From NCBI GenBank assembly GCA_029379385.1, contig CM055607.1:12214001-12278000 (forward strand): a stretch of DNA of 64,000 nucleotides, in the 5' to 3' direction. Origin of the DNA: Quillaja saponaria. Lineage: Eukaryota; Streptophyta; Magnoliopsida; Fabales; Quillajaceae. The position numbers and the translations under genes were made by a program. The notes beneath the pieces are model-generated. The model made no database searches. It was not told where the DNA came from and saw only the letters and a list, made by a program, of their open reading frames with translations. Every line of letters starts with the position of its first letter. Position 1 is the stretch's first letter. Positions 1 to 12,214 of the stretch are shown here, piece by piece.

Positions 1-226
1 AAATTTTTACTACTAAAATTTTTATTTATCTTTAACTTTCTCTATTACTTTTTTGTTATATTTTTCAATGTACCAAACTTCAACCATTTCAAAATATTGT
101 GAATTTGATTAATTAAAACTTCATTTTTTTTCTAATTGGACAAGATCTTCATTATCATATTTTTAATTTAGATTTCATTCATTATTTATTGATTATTGAA
201 GAGAAAATAAAATTTGATGGTTTGTT
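1..226. other. Intergenic, nothing recognised
   Basis: A+T-rich sequence at the window edge with no coding frame of note and no recognisable repeat. It runs up to the left target duplication of the SINE-like insertion. Confidence 0.6.
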
Positions 227-337
227 AAATAATTAAGGATATCACTTAGAGTTTAGCTCAAGCGGTTGGTACTTATTTCTCATCCTTCCAGTGTTGAGTT
301 CAAGCACTCCCAATTTATCAAAAAATAATTAAAGATA
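227..337 (+). mobile_element. Short tRNA-derived SINE-like insertion with target duplication
   Basis: A box A-like motif (tagctcaagcggttgg, near 254-269) lies about 30 bases before a box B-like motif (gagttcaagcactccc, near 295-310), the spacing of an internal RNA polymerase III promoter in tRNA-derived SINEs. The unit is flanked by 15-base direct repeats, aaataattaaggata at 227-241 and aaataattaaagata at 323-337, with one mismatch; these look like a target-site duplication. Between them lie only about 81 bases, so the element has little or no body behind the tRNA-like head. It is either a very small SINE or a truncated copy. A decayed tRNA gene is less likely because the folded-arm symmetry of a tRNA is not apparent. 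Confidence 0.55.
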
Positions 338-3285
338 AAATTGGTACTATATACATTATTATGAGAAATTATTTTTAAAAAACAAATTGAAATCTAAAAT
401 TTAAAATATAATTTTTTATTACTTTTCCTTATATGGATAAACACTGATCAGCTGACTTATGAACTCCTACAATGATCAACAACCACTAAATTGAGACCTA
501 GAAATAGTATACTTATGAACTCCCAACAATGATCAACATCCACTAAATAAATAATATATCACATGGTATCTAGCCTAAATATCAGATCTAGCTACTGTCA
601 GATCATGAATATAACTTCATTCGTTCTAACTGAAATGCATATTTAGTTTGTACCAAAAAAGAAATGCATATTTAGTTGTATAATTCCTAAACATATATAT
701 ATAGTAAGAATGTCACCTTAAATTGATGACCAATCATCATTATTTTTGAGAAATTTTGTAATTGTTGTAGCAATGCAAAATTATTGTCCATATAATACTC
801 TAAATCATAAACTCTAAGAGTAAGGTAGATAATTAGATCAACCACAACAAAACTCCTAAAAAATGTGAAGCAAATTTTTATGACGAAAAGCAAGAAAGTT
901 TTAAATCGGTCATAAAAATAATCATGTTTAAGAAAATAACACCATAACTTCCAAATTTTTTAAAAACAATTAGATCTAAAATTAATTTATTTGTTTTTTT
1001 TTTTTAATGAGAAGAAAATGACAATGGAATAGCGCCAAAATTAACGGAGCAAAGGCATACCATGATAGAAAAATTTATTTGAGAGCTTCGAGAGAAAGAC
1101 AGAGAGGAAGAATTAGTTATAAACTATCACCCAATATTTCACATCTCCAGTGAAACTTGCAGACAATCGATCTTTGTGGAGTCAAAAGATATATAACGAT
1201 AGTGAAGACTTTTTCACATACCTAAGATAAATAATGTTTTCCATACCACTATTAGTTAATGTACCGACAATTATAAAAAAAAGTAGAGTTGACGACAAAG
1301 TTTGAAACTTTAGACTTTTCATTTATTCTAATTTTGTCAAAATAAATAGATAATTTTAGTGTGATCGTAACTCAACCATTTTTTAATTTGAGTTAGATAT
1401 TTTGATTTGGGAATATGAATAAGTAAGAAATATAAAATTAAGGAAAGGGCATCCCAGGCCACTTGAAATATAGGAGCATCAAATTTAGTGAGTTTCCACT
1501 AAAAATATGATACGTGACACTACTCCTTCCACTATGGGTTATGCATATTTGTCTCCTTGCAATGATTACAAGCGGCAAGCCCTTCCGCTCTGTCTCTCTC
1601 TTTCCTTCTAATCCTTACATTTCGTTTTCCATAAAAACCATTGAAGGGATTGGATACGGGATCTATAATAAAGGTATATAATAATCACAATGAAAATATA
1701 ATGCTGTGTGTACAAACAAAGAGATGATCAAAAAAGCAATAAAAGACTAATGGATCAACTCTAGCACTCGTTTCTGATCATACTATTGATGAAATAATTC
1801 CAGTAAAGGTTGCCTCTTGAAGATAGTTTTGGCTCTTGAAGATAGTTTGGTAATTGGAGTGCGTCCCAAAGACTTGACAAGGCAGCCCCATAGTTGGTTC
1901 CCTCTGCAACTGTGTAATTCCTCACATTTCTATTGTAATGAAATTTAAAATTACGTATAAGTCAATAGAATATTTTTAGAAAAAATATTAATTAATTATT
2001 TTTAAGAATAAGACGGAAGACTTCATCAATATAATATTAGAGTTAGATCTCAAATTAAGCTCATCGTATTTCAAACACTCAAAAATCGACATATCAACTT
2101 TGCGGGTACATCCGGACAATAGAATGAGCACAAAAGGAAAAGCTTTAAAGATGGGGTGGGGGCCGGAGGACACGTGTTTAGCTAAAATTGGTTTTGGAAT
2201 TGTGGATGCCTTTAATGGACCAACGATAGTACACTTGAATTAATTCATTCAGATTTTGAAATTGAGGGATCAGTGCCATGTCTCATCGATCATGTCAGCT
2301 TTGTTCCATATTCATGCTTCGTCTTTATGCGGGGATCAGGTCACAGGGGAGGGCACCAGCCCAACTTCCCTTTTCTCTATCCACGTGGTTCGTTTCTTAC
2401 CAATAATTTTACCTCGCTTCACTTTATTTTAAATAGGTCTAGAAAATGACTGTGATTTATGTTTAATTAATTAAAATATGATATTAATAATTTTTTTAAA
2501 AAAATAACAAAAAACTACCTAAATGCTCACAATTGTTTTTATTATAGCATGTGTATTAATTCTATTCTTTTAATAATTATTTGAACTCTAATTATAGCAC
2601 AATATCTGTCATTGTAAGGACAATATAGGAAGATTAGCATAATTTGTTTAGGTCCCTTAATTTAGCTATAGTTCTAATTATTAAGTTTCTTTTGGAAATG
2701 TAAATCCAAATTAGATTATATCCACAGATAAAAAGGATTCTTTAGATACTCCTTTATCTAAGTACCTTTTTCTTGTTTTATTATTGAGAATTTGGTTTTA
2801 CAGAAACAATATGAGCAGGACGCTGTTTTTTTTTCCTATAATTAAGTTTTTCTGAAATCAGAATTGAGATGTTTTGTTTGGATAAGTTAATGATTACTAA
2901 AACAATAAAGCTTATTAGGATTTTCTAATAAAAATAGTAATGATTTAATAATAATTAGGTTCATTAGAATTTTCCATTGTTATCAAAAATTAATATTGGA
3001 TCTATTTGAAAAAAAAAAAAAAAAAAACAACAAAAACAACAACAATAACAACAAAAAGATTATGGGGCGGACCCGTTGAGATTTCTTCAAATCTTCAGCA
3101 GCTCGCTGAGGCCCAACAAATACTTGGGCCACTTGTAGCTTCGTGAATTTTTTCCTTTATCTAATTATCTAATTCATTGTACCTTGGAGTAGTTACTATT
3201 ATTGATTCATAAATTCATCAAACCTCGAAGCCTTATATGTTTTCTTCCTTTTCATATTAATTCTTTCTATATATATATATATTAA
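338..3285. other. Intergenic, A+T-rich, one G-box-bearing island
   Basis: No gene is supported here; the short frames present have no family resemblance. A stretch near 2140-2400 is richer in G+C than its surroundings and carries two ACGTG cores (acacgtgt near 2170, ccacgtgg near 2391), as in light- or ABA-responsive promoters, but no coding region follows. A pure A run plus CAA repeats lies near 3010-3055. Confidence 0.5.
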
Positions 3286-4340
3286 TTAGTTTATATGCCC
3301 CACGCGTTACAAGTTAATCATATTTATATGATTCTTAAATTATGTATGAATTTTTTCAGAAGGTAATAAGAATCTTAAATTATATATATAATAAAAACTT
3401 AATATAATATTATTTTAACCTTATAAAATACATTTTAAAATTAATTTTCATTTCGTTATACATATATTTTTAATATTTTACTTATATTATGTATTCTTTA
3501 ATATTAAAACTCATATATTTGTCTCTTTTTCATTTTGTTATAAAACAAAAAACTTATTAGATATAAAAATTAAAAATAAAAAAGCCACAGTTTTAATTTG
3601 CAAAATTTTAAGTGCACAACCATGAATTATTTTAGTCTATAGCGACAAGGAATCAGAATAACAATATTTATCAAAATTTTGATTGATGATTTCTAATAAC
3701 TCAGTTCATTTAGTTAATTATACTTGTCAATTAGTTAAATACAATTCTAATGAAATGTCTATAAAATAAAAAAATAAAAAGTTAATTAAATTTATGTGGT
3801 TGATTCAATTTAATAATTACTAAAAACTTATTAACATAAAATAAAAATAATTACATTCTAATAACTAAGAAACCTTGTTAAAATTCAGTACCACCCACAC
3901 AAAACAATCGAGATGTTAAGCATAAACATGCTTCAAAAAATTTAAGAACACATAATGTATACTAAATGATCTTTAAGCAATAAAACAAAGTGAGATGAAG
4001 AATTTAATATGTGTTAAATTATAAATAACTTATTAAATATAAATAATTTAATTATTGTTAGAGTTTATTTTTATTAACATAATTTTGTGTTAATAGCTTG
4101 TTAAATATAAAGAATTTAAATAATGTTAGAGTTCATTATTATTAAAATTTTATAAATATAAATATATATATATATATATATAAAAGAAAGAAGTGCAATT
4201 ACAATTTTATTACTATTAAGATAGAGAAGATTTTAAAAAATAATCCTATCACTATTTAAAAAAATTTATAAGTATATATGTCTGAAGATAAACTTAATTC
4301 CATACATTTATCATTTTTTACAATGACAATTAACAAGAAC
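3286..4340 (-). mobile_element. Helitron-like relic (copy A)
   Basis: This block shares several stretches in the same order with the longer Helitron at 32916-42304: the region around 3300-3380, the gttgattcaatttaat to attcagtacca segment near 3800-3893, and the cttgttaaatataaagaattt to gatagagaaga segment near 4093-4230. Read on the minus strand, both copies end in CTAA followed by T (here at 3289-3286), the terminus expected of a Helitron 3' end. The TCTATACTATA-type 5' end seen in the other copy is not found here, so this copy is 5'-truncated or too diverged. It carries no coding sequence. The right boundary is approximate. Confidence 0.45.
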
Positions 4341-4878
4341 ACAAACTAAAGATTAATTAATTTGATTTGATTTTCCTAAACTTGAGAAATTAATTTGACA
4401 CTATAAAATCTAGCTTTGGTAATAAAATATATACTTTATTGCAGTTAATCATCATCTATGAATAAAGAGAACTTAAAAATTATAGGTTATCTAATTTAAA
4501 CCAACTAATTAAGCACCTACACTATACATCATAAAAAGAAGAGAAAAAAGAGACTTGTCATAAATTTAAGCAAAAAATTTAAATTATTTCAAGGATAAAA
4601 ACGACTCCTAAATTAGCAGTGTGAATGAAATTAAGATTGCTAAAACTTTTTAAGATAGAATTACATATTTGATAAAATACATTAAATATTAAAATCTGCT
4701 CAAGATTTTTTCCCATTAATTAGTGGGAAAATTCAATGGGCGATACATAACTTACCAGCAGCTGTAAGCAAAGTTGTATGCTTTGATTTGTTTCAGTTTC
4801 TAGAAAAATAGGGTTTGGTGTGCCCAAAAAAAAATATATATATAAAATAATTGAAATTTTCCCTCTATGCCTCCACAT
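4341..4878. other. Intergenic, upstream of the response regulator
   Basis: A+T-rich sequence with no gene or clear repeat. It leads into the probable promoter of the response-regulator gene. Confidence 0.5.
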
Positions 4879-4885
4879 TATAAAT
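4879..4885 (+). promoter_or_regulatory. Probable TATA box of the response-regulator gene
   Basis: tataaat lies about 100 bases before the ATG at 4981, a normal distance for a plant gene with a short leader. The assignment rests on position and motif only. Confidence 0.4.
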
Positions 4886-4980
4886 TCAGATGTTGTCTCA
4901 ATTCTGGTTTCACATTTTTCATAAGATATAATTAAGAAAAGAAAAAAGCAAAAGAAATCAATATTCTAGTTTGAGAGAGA

Positions 4981-7900
4981 ATGGAAAATTTTGAGGAAGT
5001 AGAGCAATCATTCAATACACAAATCCCTTTTATTGATATCCATGTTATGGTTGTGGATGATGATGCCACAACTCTGGCAATTATCTCAGCAATGCTTAAG
5101 TCATGGCGATATGGAGGTATAATAATAGATCATATATTTGAGATAATATCTAATCCATTAATTATAGGCATGTTATGCCTGGTTATACTTCATTAATTAT
5201 GAGTTCCATGTCTCTAATTTTGTATAATTGAGATTTTATATATTTCACAAGCCTTTTTTTTTTTTTTTTTTTTCTTTCTCCTTATTGTATGTTTGTTTAC
5301 TATATCTTTTGGCTATTTCCCTGATCTTCCATTTCTATAGTTATTTGAGAAATAATAATACATGGACACTTTCTGATATGAGAGATTTCTCGTTTAATTT
5401 TTCATTCTCGAGTTTAATTAATCTATTAAAAATAAAATATAATTAGATTTATTAGATCTCATATGATTATTACTTTAATAATGCATTTTTTTCTAATTAT
5501 ATTCTATAAGATGTTGCATGCATGTATTTTGACTCAAACCGCAAGGATCTTTATTCAAATTTCGGTATTTTAATTTGAAGAGGCTTAAGAGGGAAATATT
5601 TAAGATTTACATGACTTGGATTTTGTGCCTTGCTTTGATTTGTCGAATAAAATCAATAATTTATTTACATATATTTTACATTAGGGTTATATATATTGCT
5701 TTGATTTCTTTTTCATTTGGATTCATATATGAAAATCTTTATATTTTTTGTCCTCTTAATATTTATACGATGCAAAAACTGTTGTTAGTATTGTGGATAG
5801 AATGAAATCATTTTATTAACCTCAACGTTTACTTTATGTTTATGTTTTATATAAGAGAAATTCTTGTGGTATCATATACATATCAGATATCACCGCATAG
5901 TATTAATGTGGTCGATTTTTATTGATGTGATTACAATCTTACGTGGTGGTATGAATCACAGAAACATAAAAGAAAGACAGTCTTGTAGGCAAAAGAAAAT
6001 GACTTAAAGAGGACATACCTTTTGACACTATTCAATTAAACCCTCGTATCAAAATTTACACCACATACAAGGAGACTCTTAAGTTATAAAATAAATAGCC
6101 TCTATTACCCAATGGTTTAATTAGTACTTCAGCAGTTTGGATGGATATTGTTTATAATCTACAAAGCTAATTTGTCATTTATCAAAATCTTATATATATG
6201 CTCTTACTATAACCATTAGTGTTCCCATCGTATATAAAATAAAAATGCTGAAGTTTAAATAACATTGTAATTCATCACAATTTTTTTTTTTTTAATTTTA
6301 GAAGATGCATGATTAATTAAGTTGATTTTGCCTTAGATAAATTTAATCTATTATATATTTTGCGGGAAAAAATTATTTAATACTTGTATGTCTTTTATTT
6401 GTTTATTAAATTTCAGTTGTGACTGCAAAGAACCCCTTTGATGCTCTGGATACTCTTCGAAAAAGGAGAGGCTCAATTGATCTCGTGCTTACTGATCTTC
6501 ATATGCCCCAAATGAACGGATTTGAATTGCAAACTCATGTCAAACAAGAATTCAAGCTGCCCGTGATTGGTGAGTATAGCATCACTTCTATTTATTTCCA
6601 TGATCTCACTATATTTTGCATGTGTGACATTTTTGAGCTACTACACAACAACAACAACAGTTTTTGTTCTGTTTCTTCATAAATTTACGTCCTACTCTTA
6701 TTGATGTTCGAACTCGAAAGCTTTAAATTTACGTCCAATATAGTCTTAATTTTGAATTACTAGAATGTTTTTGGGTTTGACAATTTTCTGCTTTTCTGTT
6801 TTTGAATATAGTGATGTCTGCGGATAACAGAAGGAGTGTCGTATCAAGAGTTCTTGACAGCGGTGCAGCATTTTATTTAGCAAAACCTTTAAGCCTGGAT
6901 GATCTGAAAAATCTATGGCAATATGCTGTTACGGCTAAGAAAGGCAAATCAATTGTTGTTGAGGAAATTATTCGAAGTGATCTTCCAAATTTTGAAGAAT
7001 CATTAAGTGAGAAAGTATGCTTGGAGAATGTTATTAATTCTGTTGATCATGTATCAATTGTGAATGAAGAAAAACATGAGAAGAAGAAGTACAATAAGAG
7101 AAAGGGTACTGAAATGACAAAGGAAGATCAATATGAAGGAACTTCTATGGCACCCAAGAAAGCCAAGGTTGTTTGGACAAATTCACTTCATAACCGGTTT
7201 TTGATGGCCATAAGACACACTGGCTTGGATAGTAAGTAATCTCTTAGAAATGGTTTACAGTATTCCCTTTAGTTCAATTTAATTACTTCAACTTAATTTC
7301 TAATCCTGCATTCACTGATTTTTCATATGCTAACTATTCATCCAGGGGCTGTGCCAAAAAGGATTCTTGAGTTCATGAATGTGCCGGGCTTGACTAGAGA
7401 AAATGTAGCTAGTCATTTGCAGGTAATTAAGTAATCTTTTTTCTTCTTTCAAACGACCTATAGATTATCAACTAATTAATGTTCCTTATAGCTAGGTGCA
7501 ATCATAATGCTCTAATGCACATCAGGACTAATGCTAGCTGCTTCATTTTTTGAACGATGCTTTATGAATTATTATCGAAATTTCTAGTATAACATGCATA
7601 TGATTTTGATTTGTAGAAGTACCGGATCTTCTTGAGAAAAGTTGCAGAAATAGGTGCACTTGAGGGCTTGTCTGAAAGGGCCTTAAGATCAACATTTGCT
7701 TCAGAACTTTCATCCTTGTTCCTCAGGAATCTTCAAAATAAAATTCCTCTGGACCTTGAGCAGCATCAGTTGAGAAGACTACTCGGAACCAGATATGGCG
7801 ATACAATTGCAGCTCCTAATGCTTCCAGCCAAGTACCATATCGATATTCCAGTTTGGAAGCTTCAAGTAGTAATTCTTTACAACCGCAAGTCTCATACGA

Positions 7901-9709
7901 GCAATCATCCATCGCACCATACAATGTCCTTGCCCATTGGCAGAATCAGGAAGAACCAGTAAGAAACAAACTTTGGTTTGGACAATCTAGCCTTTTGAAT
8001 GGCCAAGCAAATTCCTTCAAATCTCCAATCTTGGGGTGTAGATACCCTTTGTACGAAGCAAACCAGGCACATTATGCTGGATCAAACTTTCCAGAACAAG
8101 GCTTGCTCAATGCTAGAAATAGCCTAGTTGGTTATACAAACAGAACACAGATGTACCCACAACAAATTCAAGCAAATCTAGGAGGACTATCCACTGGTTC
8201 TAATCTTCCCTTGAATAGTAATTACTATCCTAGAGGTGACTATGCTGGAAACCAAGTTAATAATTGGACAGGCCTAGTTGGAACAGGGCAAGCAGGAATT
8301 CACAATTTTGGGGTACAAAATGGATTCAACAATGGTTATGGCCTGATAAAAGGGGATCAAGGTGGAAATACATGTTATGTGCTTCAAGGTGGGACTTCCT
8401 CTTCCGCTGAAATCCAGAGTACGTATGAACAGATTCCACCAGCGTTGCATCAAGCCAACCGGCAAGAGAACATTTCAAGGTGTTCAGCAGTGGAACAGCT
8501 ACAATATGGTATTGGAAACACCGGAGGAGGACAACATAATTCTACTAATCTAGTGAATGATGCATCTACTTTCAACAACACCACTAATCTAGTGAACGAT
8601 GCCGCTACTTTCAACAATTTTACTTATCAGACACAAGAACTTGAGGAAAATGACTTGGTTGAACGTTTCCTGTTGCTGAGCAACAACGATCCTGCTTGTG
8701 AGGTATGCTTTAGTTAAGAAAGGATTAGTACGTACTTACCTACTCTACTATCCATAGCATGTGCGATTAGTAAGGGTTTAGTTGTTATATACTTGTCCAG
8801 CATCTTTAGTTGAATTTTGGCTTCTTGTGCAGCCACAAAGTGAAGAAATTTTCAACCCTGACGACTTCATCATTGAAAATGAGACAGATACGAACTGTCC
8901 TACTGGTGAACTTTTGAATTCTTCCTTAGAAAGCTCATACAATGTGGAGCAATCCCTTGGCCAGGCATGTGTATTGCTTATTTCATTTCAAGCTTGATTT
9001 TTATGCGTCCGTGTCCACGTGTATGTGTTCATCAGAGAGATCAAATGCATAATTTTTCACCAATTGCATCTACACTACTATGAGTTAATATGCTAAATCT
9101 GTTAATGTCATGCTTTCACGATTATGATTTAAGTTTTGTTTTCCCCAAAACACAAGTTTCACAATTCACAAAATCGTTTGATTAGGCCAATTGATAAGGC
9201 AAAGGAAGTATATCTAGCATTTGCACTTACCATGAATGCATATTTGCTCTGAAATTACTGTCAAGCTTCTTATTGTAGCCTCAGGAAGCTGTTAATTATG
9301 TGACGGAACCTGCAACTGGAAACAATAACATGAATCTGCCAAATGATTTTCCATCCTGCTTTGGTGAAGACTCTAATCTGGCAAGTCTAATTTTGACTAA
9401 AATAGCAGTCTTCTTGAAAGAAAACAGCTCACAAATTCTAATAACCCAATTTTTGTAATGTGATGTCTATACAGCAACAAGGCAATGAAAAATTTATGGA
9501 GACACAGCCTTTTGGAATACATAAGGTGGAGAATGCTGCTTCAGGAAATAATCCATCTATGAATTGGGCAAGTGTCTTACTGAGTCTTATTTCATGGGCT
9601 AATTGATTTTATTCTGAAATTGCTTCTTATCATTCTTCTGATTTTTATGCAGGAATTTGATATGGATCTCATTGAAGCCCTGTTTGGAACTGAAGCGAAC
9701 CTGAAGTAG
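4981..9709 (+). CDS. Type-B two-component response regulator (ARR-B family)
   Basis: Nine exons join in frame: 4981-5116, 6417-6569, 6812-7231, 7346-7422, 7617-8702, 8833-8964, 9279-9380, 9475-9567 and 9653-9709, giving about 751 residues. An N-terminal receiver domain (about residues 20-140) has the acidic pocket VDDD, the phospho-acceptor Asp in LVLTDLHMP and the conserved Lys in LAKPL. A GARP (Myb-like) DNA-binding domain follows (about 220-275), with [20 protein letters not shown] and [12 protein letters not shown]. The long C-terminal part is rich in Asn and Gln, as in family activation domains, and ends in [11 protein letters not shown]. Type-B regulators receive phosphate from histidine phosphotransfer proteins and activate cytokinin-response genes in the nucleus. 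The GARP start ([19 protein letters not shown]) departs from the usual form, so this may be a divergent subgroup; I do not assign a numbered orthologue. Three of the last introns appear to use GC donors. Family certain, exact 3' splicing less so. Confidence 0.9.
8544..8621 (+). repeat. 39-bp in-frame tandem duplication in the response regulator
   Basis: actaatctagtgaa begins at 8544 and again at 8583. The two 39-base units encode near-identical 13-residue segments ([12 protein letters not shown] and [12 protein letters not shown]). The duplication keeps the frame within the Asn-rich activation region. Confidence 0.8.
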
Positions 9710-10818
9710 TGAGAAGAAGATTGCTTTCAAGACCTAAACTGATCATGCAGTTGAAGTTGTACAACACAGTCAATATATAGTTTTAATAACTTCTTATACA
9801 GACTTTTGTAAATAGCTTGAATAACTTGTTATACATATATAGTTTTGAGAATAGTTGTAATAACTTGTTATATATACATGATAACTATATACATACCGTT
9901 TTATGGGAGAATATACATGGATATACCCCATTGCTTCTACTGCATATCGATCTTCTTTTGCCTTTATATTTATTACATCAAATTCTGCTCATACACTTAC
10001 CAGTTGAGAGTGGACCCTATTGCAAGTAAACGAGGGAGGGAAGAGCAAGAAGGAGACCAAAACTAGGAACACAACTAGCTAGGTAGGAGGTAAAGAGCAA
10101 TCTCAATTTCAATACAATCTTCATTTTCTCTTATTCTTCTTCACTCCTCCTTCACTCCACTATTTATAGGATCTAAGACAATCCACACAACTACCTGAAG
10201 TACCATTCTGATCCCATGGTGTATAACTATAAAGTCTTGTATATATCCAAATGTTAAGGAAAAAATTGATCAAACAGTTTAACGGCGATTTGCTTGATTC
10301 TTATTTCTTAGGTATGTGGGTACTAAACTCAACTTTTTTTTTCTTTTGGCTGTAAGACAACAATTCTAGTAGGAGGAATTAAACTTGACACACTGTATTT
10401 TAATTAGGAAAGTTTATGTCAGTAGACCAATTAGACTGGTTGACCATTACAAAAAAGTGATGCTGATTTAAATTTCTACCAAAATGTAATTAAATTAATT
10501 AGCAAATGAAAATAGTATTTAAAATTAGTATCAAGTCCAAACTCATTTTTTTCAGTACTGGAATTTGGTCTACTCTAATTACCATCATCAGCAAAACTTT
10601 CCTTCTAAATCTTCCAATCAAAGAAACTAGCCGTTGGAAATACAATTGAAAATTGCAATAGTTACCTCTCAATACATATATACTATCCATTTCTCTCATT
10701 ATAACCAAATGAGACATCAAATCTTCAATAAGATTTTCTTCCTAAATAGCAAAAAATATTGAGAAAATCTTTGTGATTTTGGTTGGATTTTTCTTTTCTT
10801 TCTTGGAAGATTTGAATC
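9710..10818. other. 3' UTR of the response regulator and LBD upstream region
   Basis: The stretch just after the stop (to about 9870) repeats variants of ataacttgttatacatatatag and is presumably 3' UTR. The rest is A+T-rich, with no gene supported. The LBD promoter must lie in the last few hundred bases, but I see no clear TATA box. Confidence 0.45.
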
Positions 10819-11759
10819 ATGATTCCTGGTCGTTGTGCAGCATGCAAATCTCAAAGAAAGCGATGTCCTTCTGATTGTGTTTTCTCTCCCCACTTTCCAC
10901 CTGATAATCCAGAAAGATTTGCTTCCGTTCAAAAAATATATGGTGCCAGCAAAGTTGAGAAAATGCTTCAGGTAGTGAATTAAAAATTTCACAGAAGTTT
11001 GTGTTATAATTTATTGCTTTAAATGTTTTACGATTTCTTCCAACGAAGGGTATTAGGTATATTTTATTTTTATTTCATTTCCTTTTTGTTTCACATTTAT
11101 CTTTTTCACAAAAAAATTCAAATTGTTGTATACAACTTAAAATTTTAAACACATGGTTACTTAAATATTCTAATGATAGAAAATTGAATCTTTAATTTAG
11201 AGATTTCTAATTTGAGTCTCGAGACAAATAAAATAGATGAGAAAAACAAATATTACCCTCTATTATGTAGTTTGAGATCTATTAAGCCTTTCCATGAACA
11301 ATTTTTTAGAATTTTTTCTTTTTCTGTTATAAACTTCATGACCTATACATTATCATTCGAAATATATATGTTTTATTTTTTATGTTAGACGGTCTTAACA
11401 TACAAAATGCATGGTGTTATGCAAAGTGTTAAATCTTTGTGACATATGTGATTTTACAGGATCTCCCACCCTATCTTCAAGCAGAAGCAGCTAATGCTTT
11501 GTGTTTTGAAGCACAATGTCGAATTCAAGACCCAGTTTATGGTTGTGTTGGGATTATATCTCAGTTGCATCAACAAATTCAAGATGCAGAAAAGCAACTA
11601 GCTATGACTCAAGCTCAACTTGCTGTCTTCAATTCCAACATTCCTCAACAACTCCCCCAATTTTCACAAATTGAAGATCCATCAAACTTGTCTCCTATGC
11701 AAAGCATCCTAGGCCAGTTCCAGAACAATTCTACAAGTCAAGCTCCTTGGTTCAATTAA
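10819..11759 (+). CDS. LOB-domain (LBD/AS2) transcription factor, LBD23/24-like
   Basis: Two exons, 10819-10971 and 11460-11759, join in phase 0 to give 150 residues. Residues 6-20 carry the LOB zinc-binding block CX2CX6CX3C (CAACKSQRKRCPSDC). The GAS block follows (FPPDNPERFASVQKIYGASK), then the conserved DPVYGCVGII, and a coiled-coil of the class I LX6LX3LX6L type in QLHQQIQDAEKQLAMTQAQL. LBD proteins are plant-specific nuclear DNA-binding factors in organ-boundary and lateral-organ development. The short length, the intron placed between the GAS block and DPVYGC, and the FSPHFPPDNPE wording resemble the LBD23/LBD24 group. All expected family parts are present and the gene looks intact. 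The function of that subgroup is poorly known, so I give no specific role. Confidence 0.9.
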
Positions 11760-12214
11760 AAAACTTGTTTCCAATGCCAATTCTAAAAGAATACTTATGT
11801 TGACACTTTTTGTTTTATTTTAATGATTATGAATTAGTCAGTTGACTTCTCACTGTATTCTCAAGTTTGACTATCACATAAACATACTCATATTTTAAGT
11901 AACATTCTCTTATTTATTTATTTTGCAAAGCTTAAATATATAAAATTAAGGAATTTACAAAAGAAAAAAGATTGACTAATTACTGCATTAAATGTAATTG
12001 CTTAGGAGGCACTGCTTAAACGTAAAAAGCAGGTTAGAGTCTGAGCGTATAGAGCCTAGAAGTGATATAAAAACGAAAAAGGGAAAGTAAGGAAGAGTGG
12101 TTCATAATTTTAGAAAGTATTAAGGGTATATTTGAAATTCAAGAACGTTATCTTCTATTTATTGACTTCCCAGATCTGATTTTCGGGTCAAACTAAAAAT
12201 ATCAGTGGTTCTCT
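11760..12214. other. Intergenic, LBD 3' end and splicing-factor promoter
   Basis: No gene. A tataaaaa at 12066-12073 and a rise in G+C after about 12000 suggest the promoter of the downstream splicing-factor gene, but no start site can be fixed from sequence. Confidence 0.4.

Noticed and set aside
10499..10992. Two minus-strand frames overlapping the LBD first exon
   Set aside because: Antisense to the conserved zinc-binding exon and its upstream region, without domain content.
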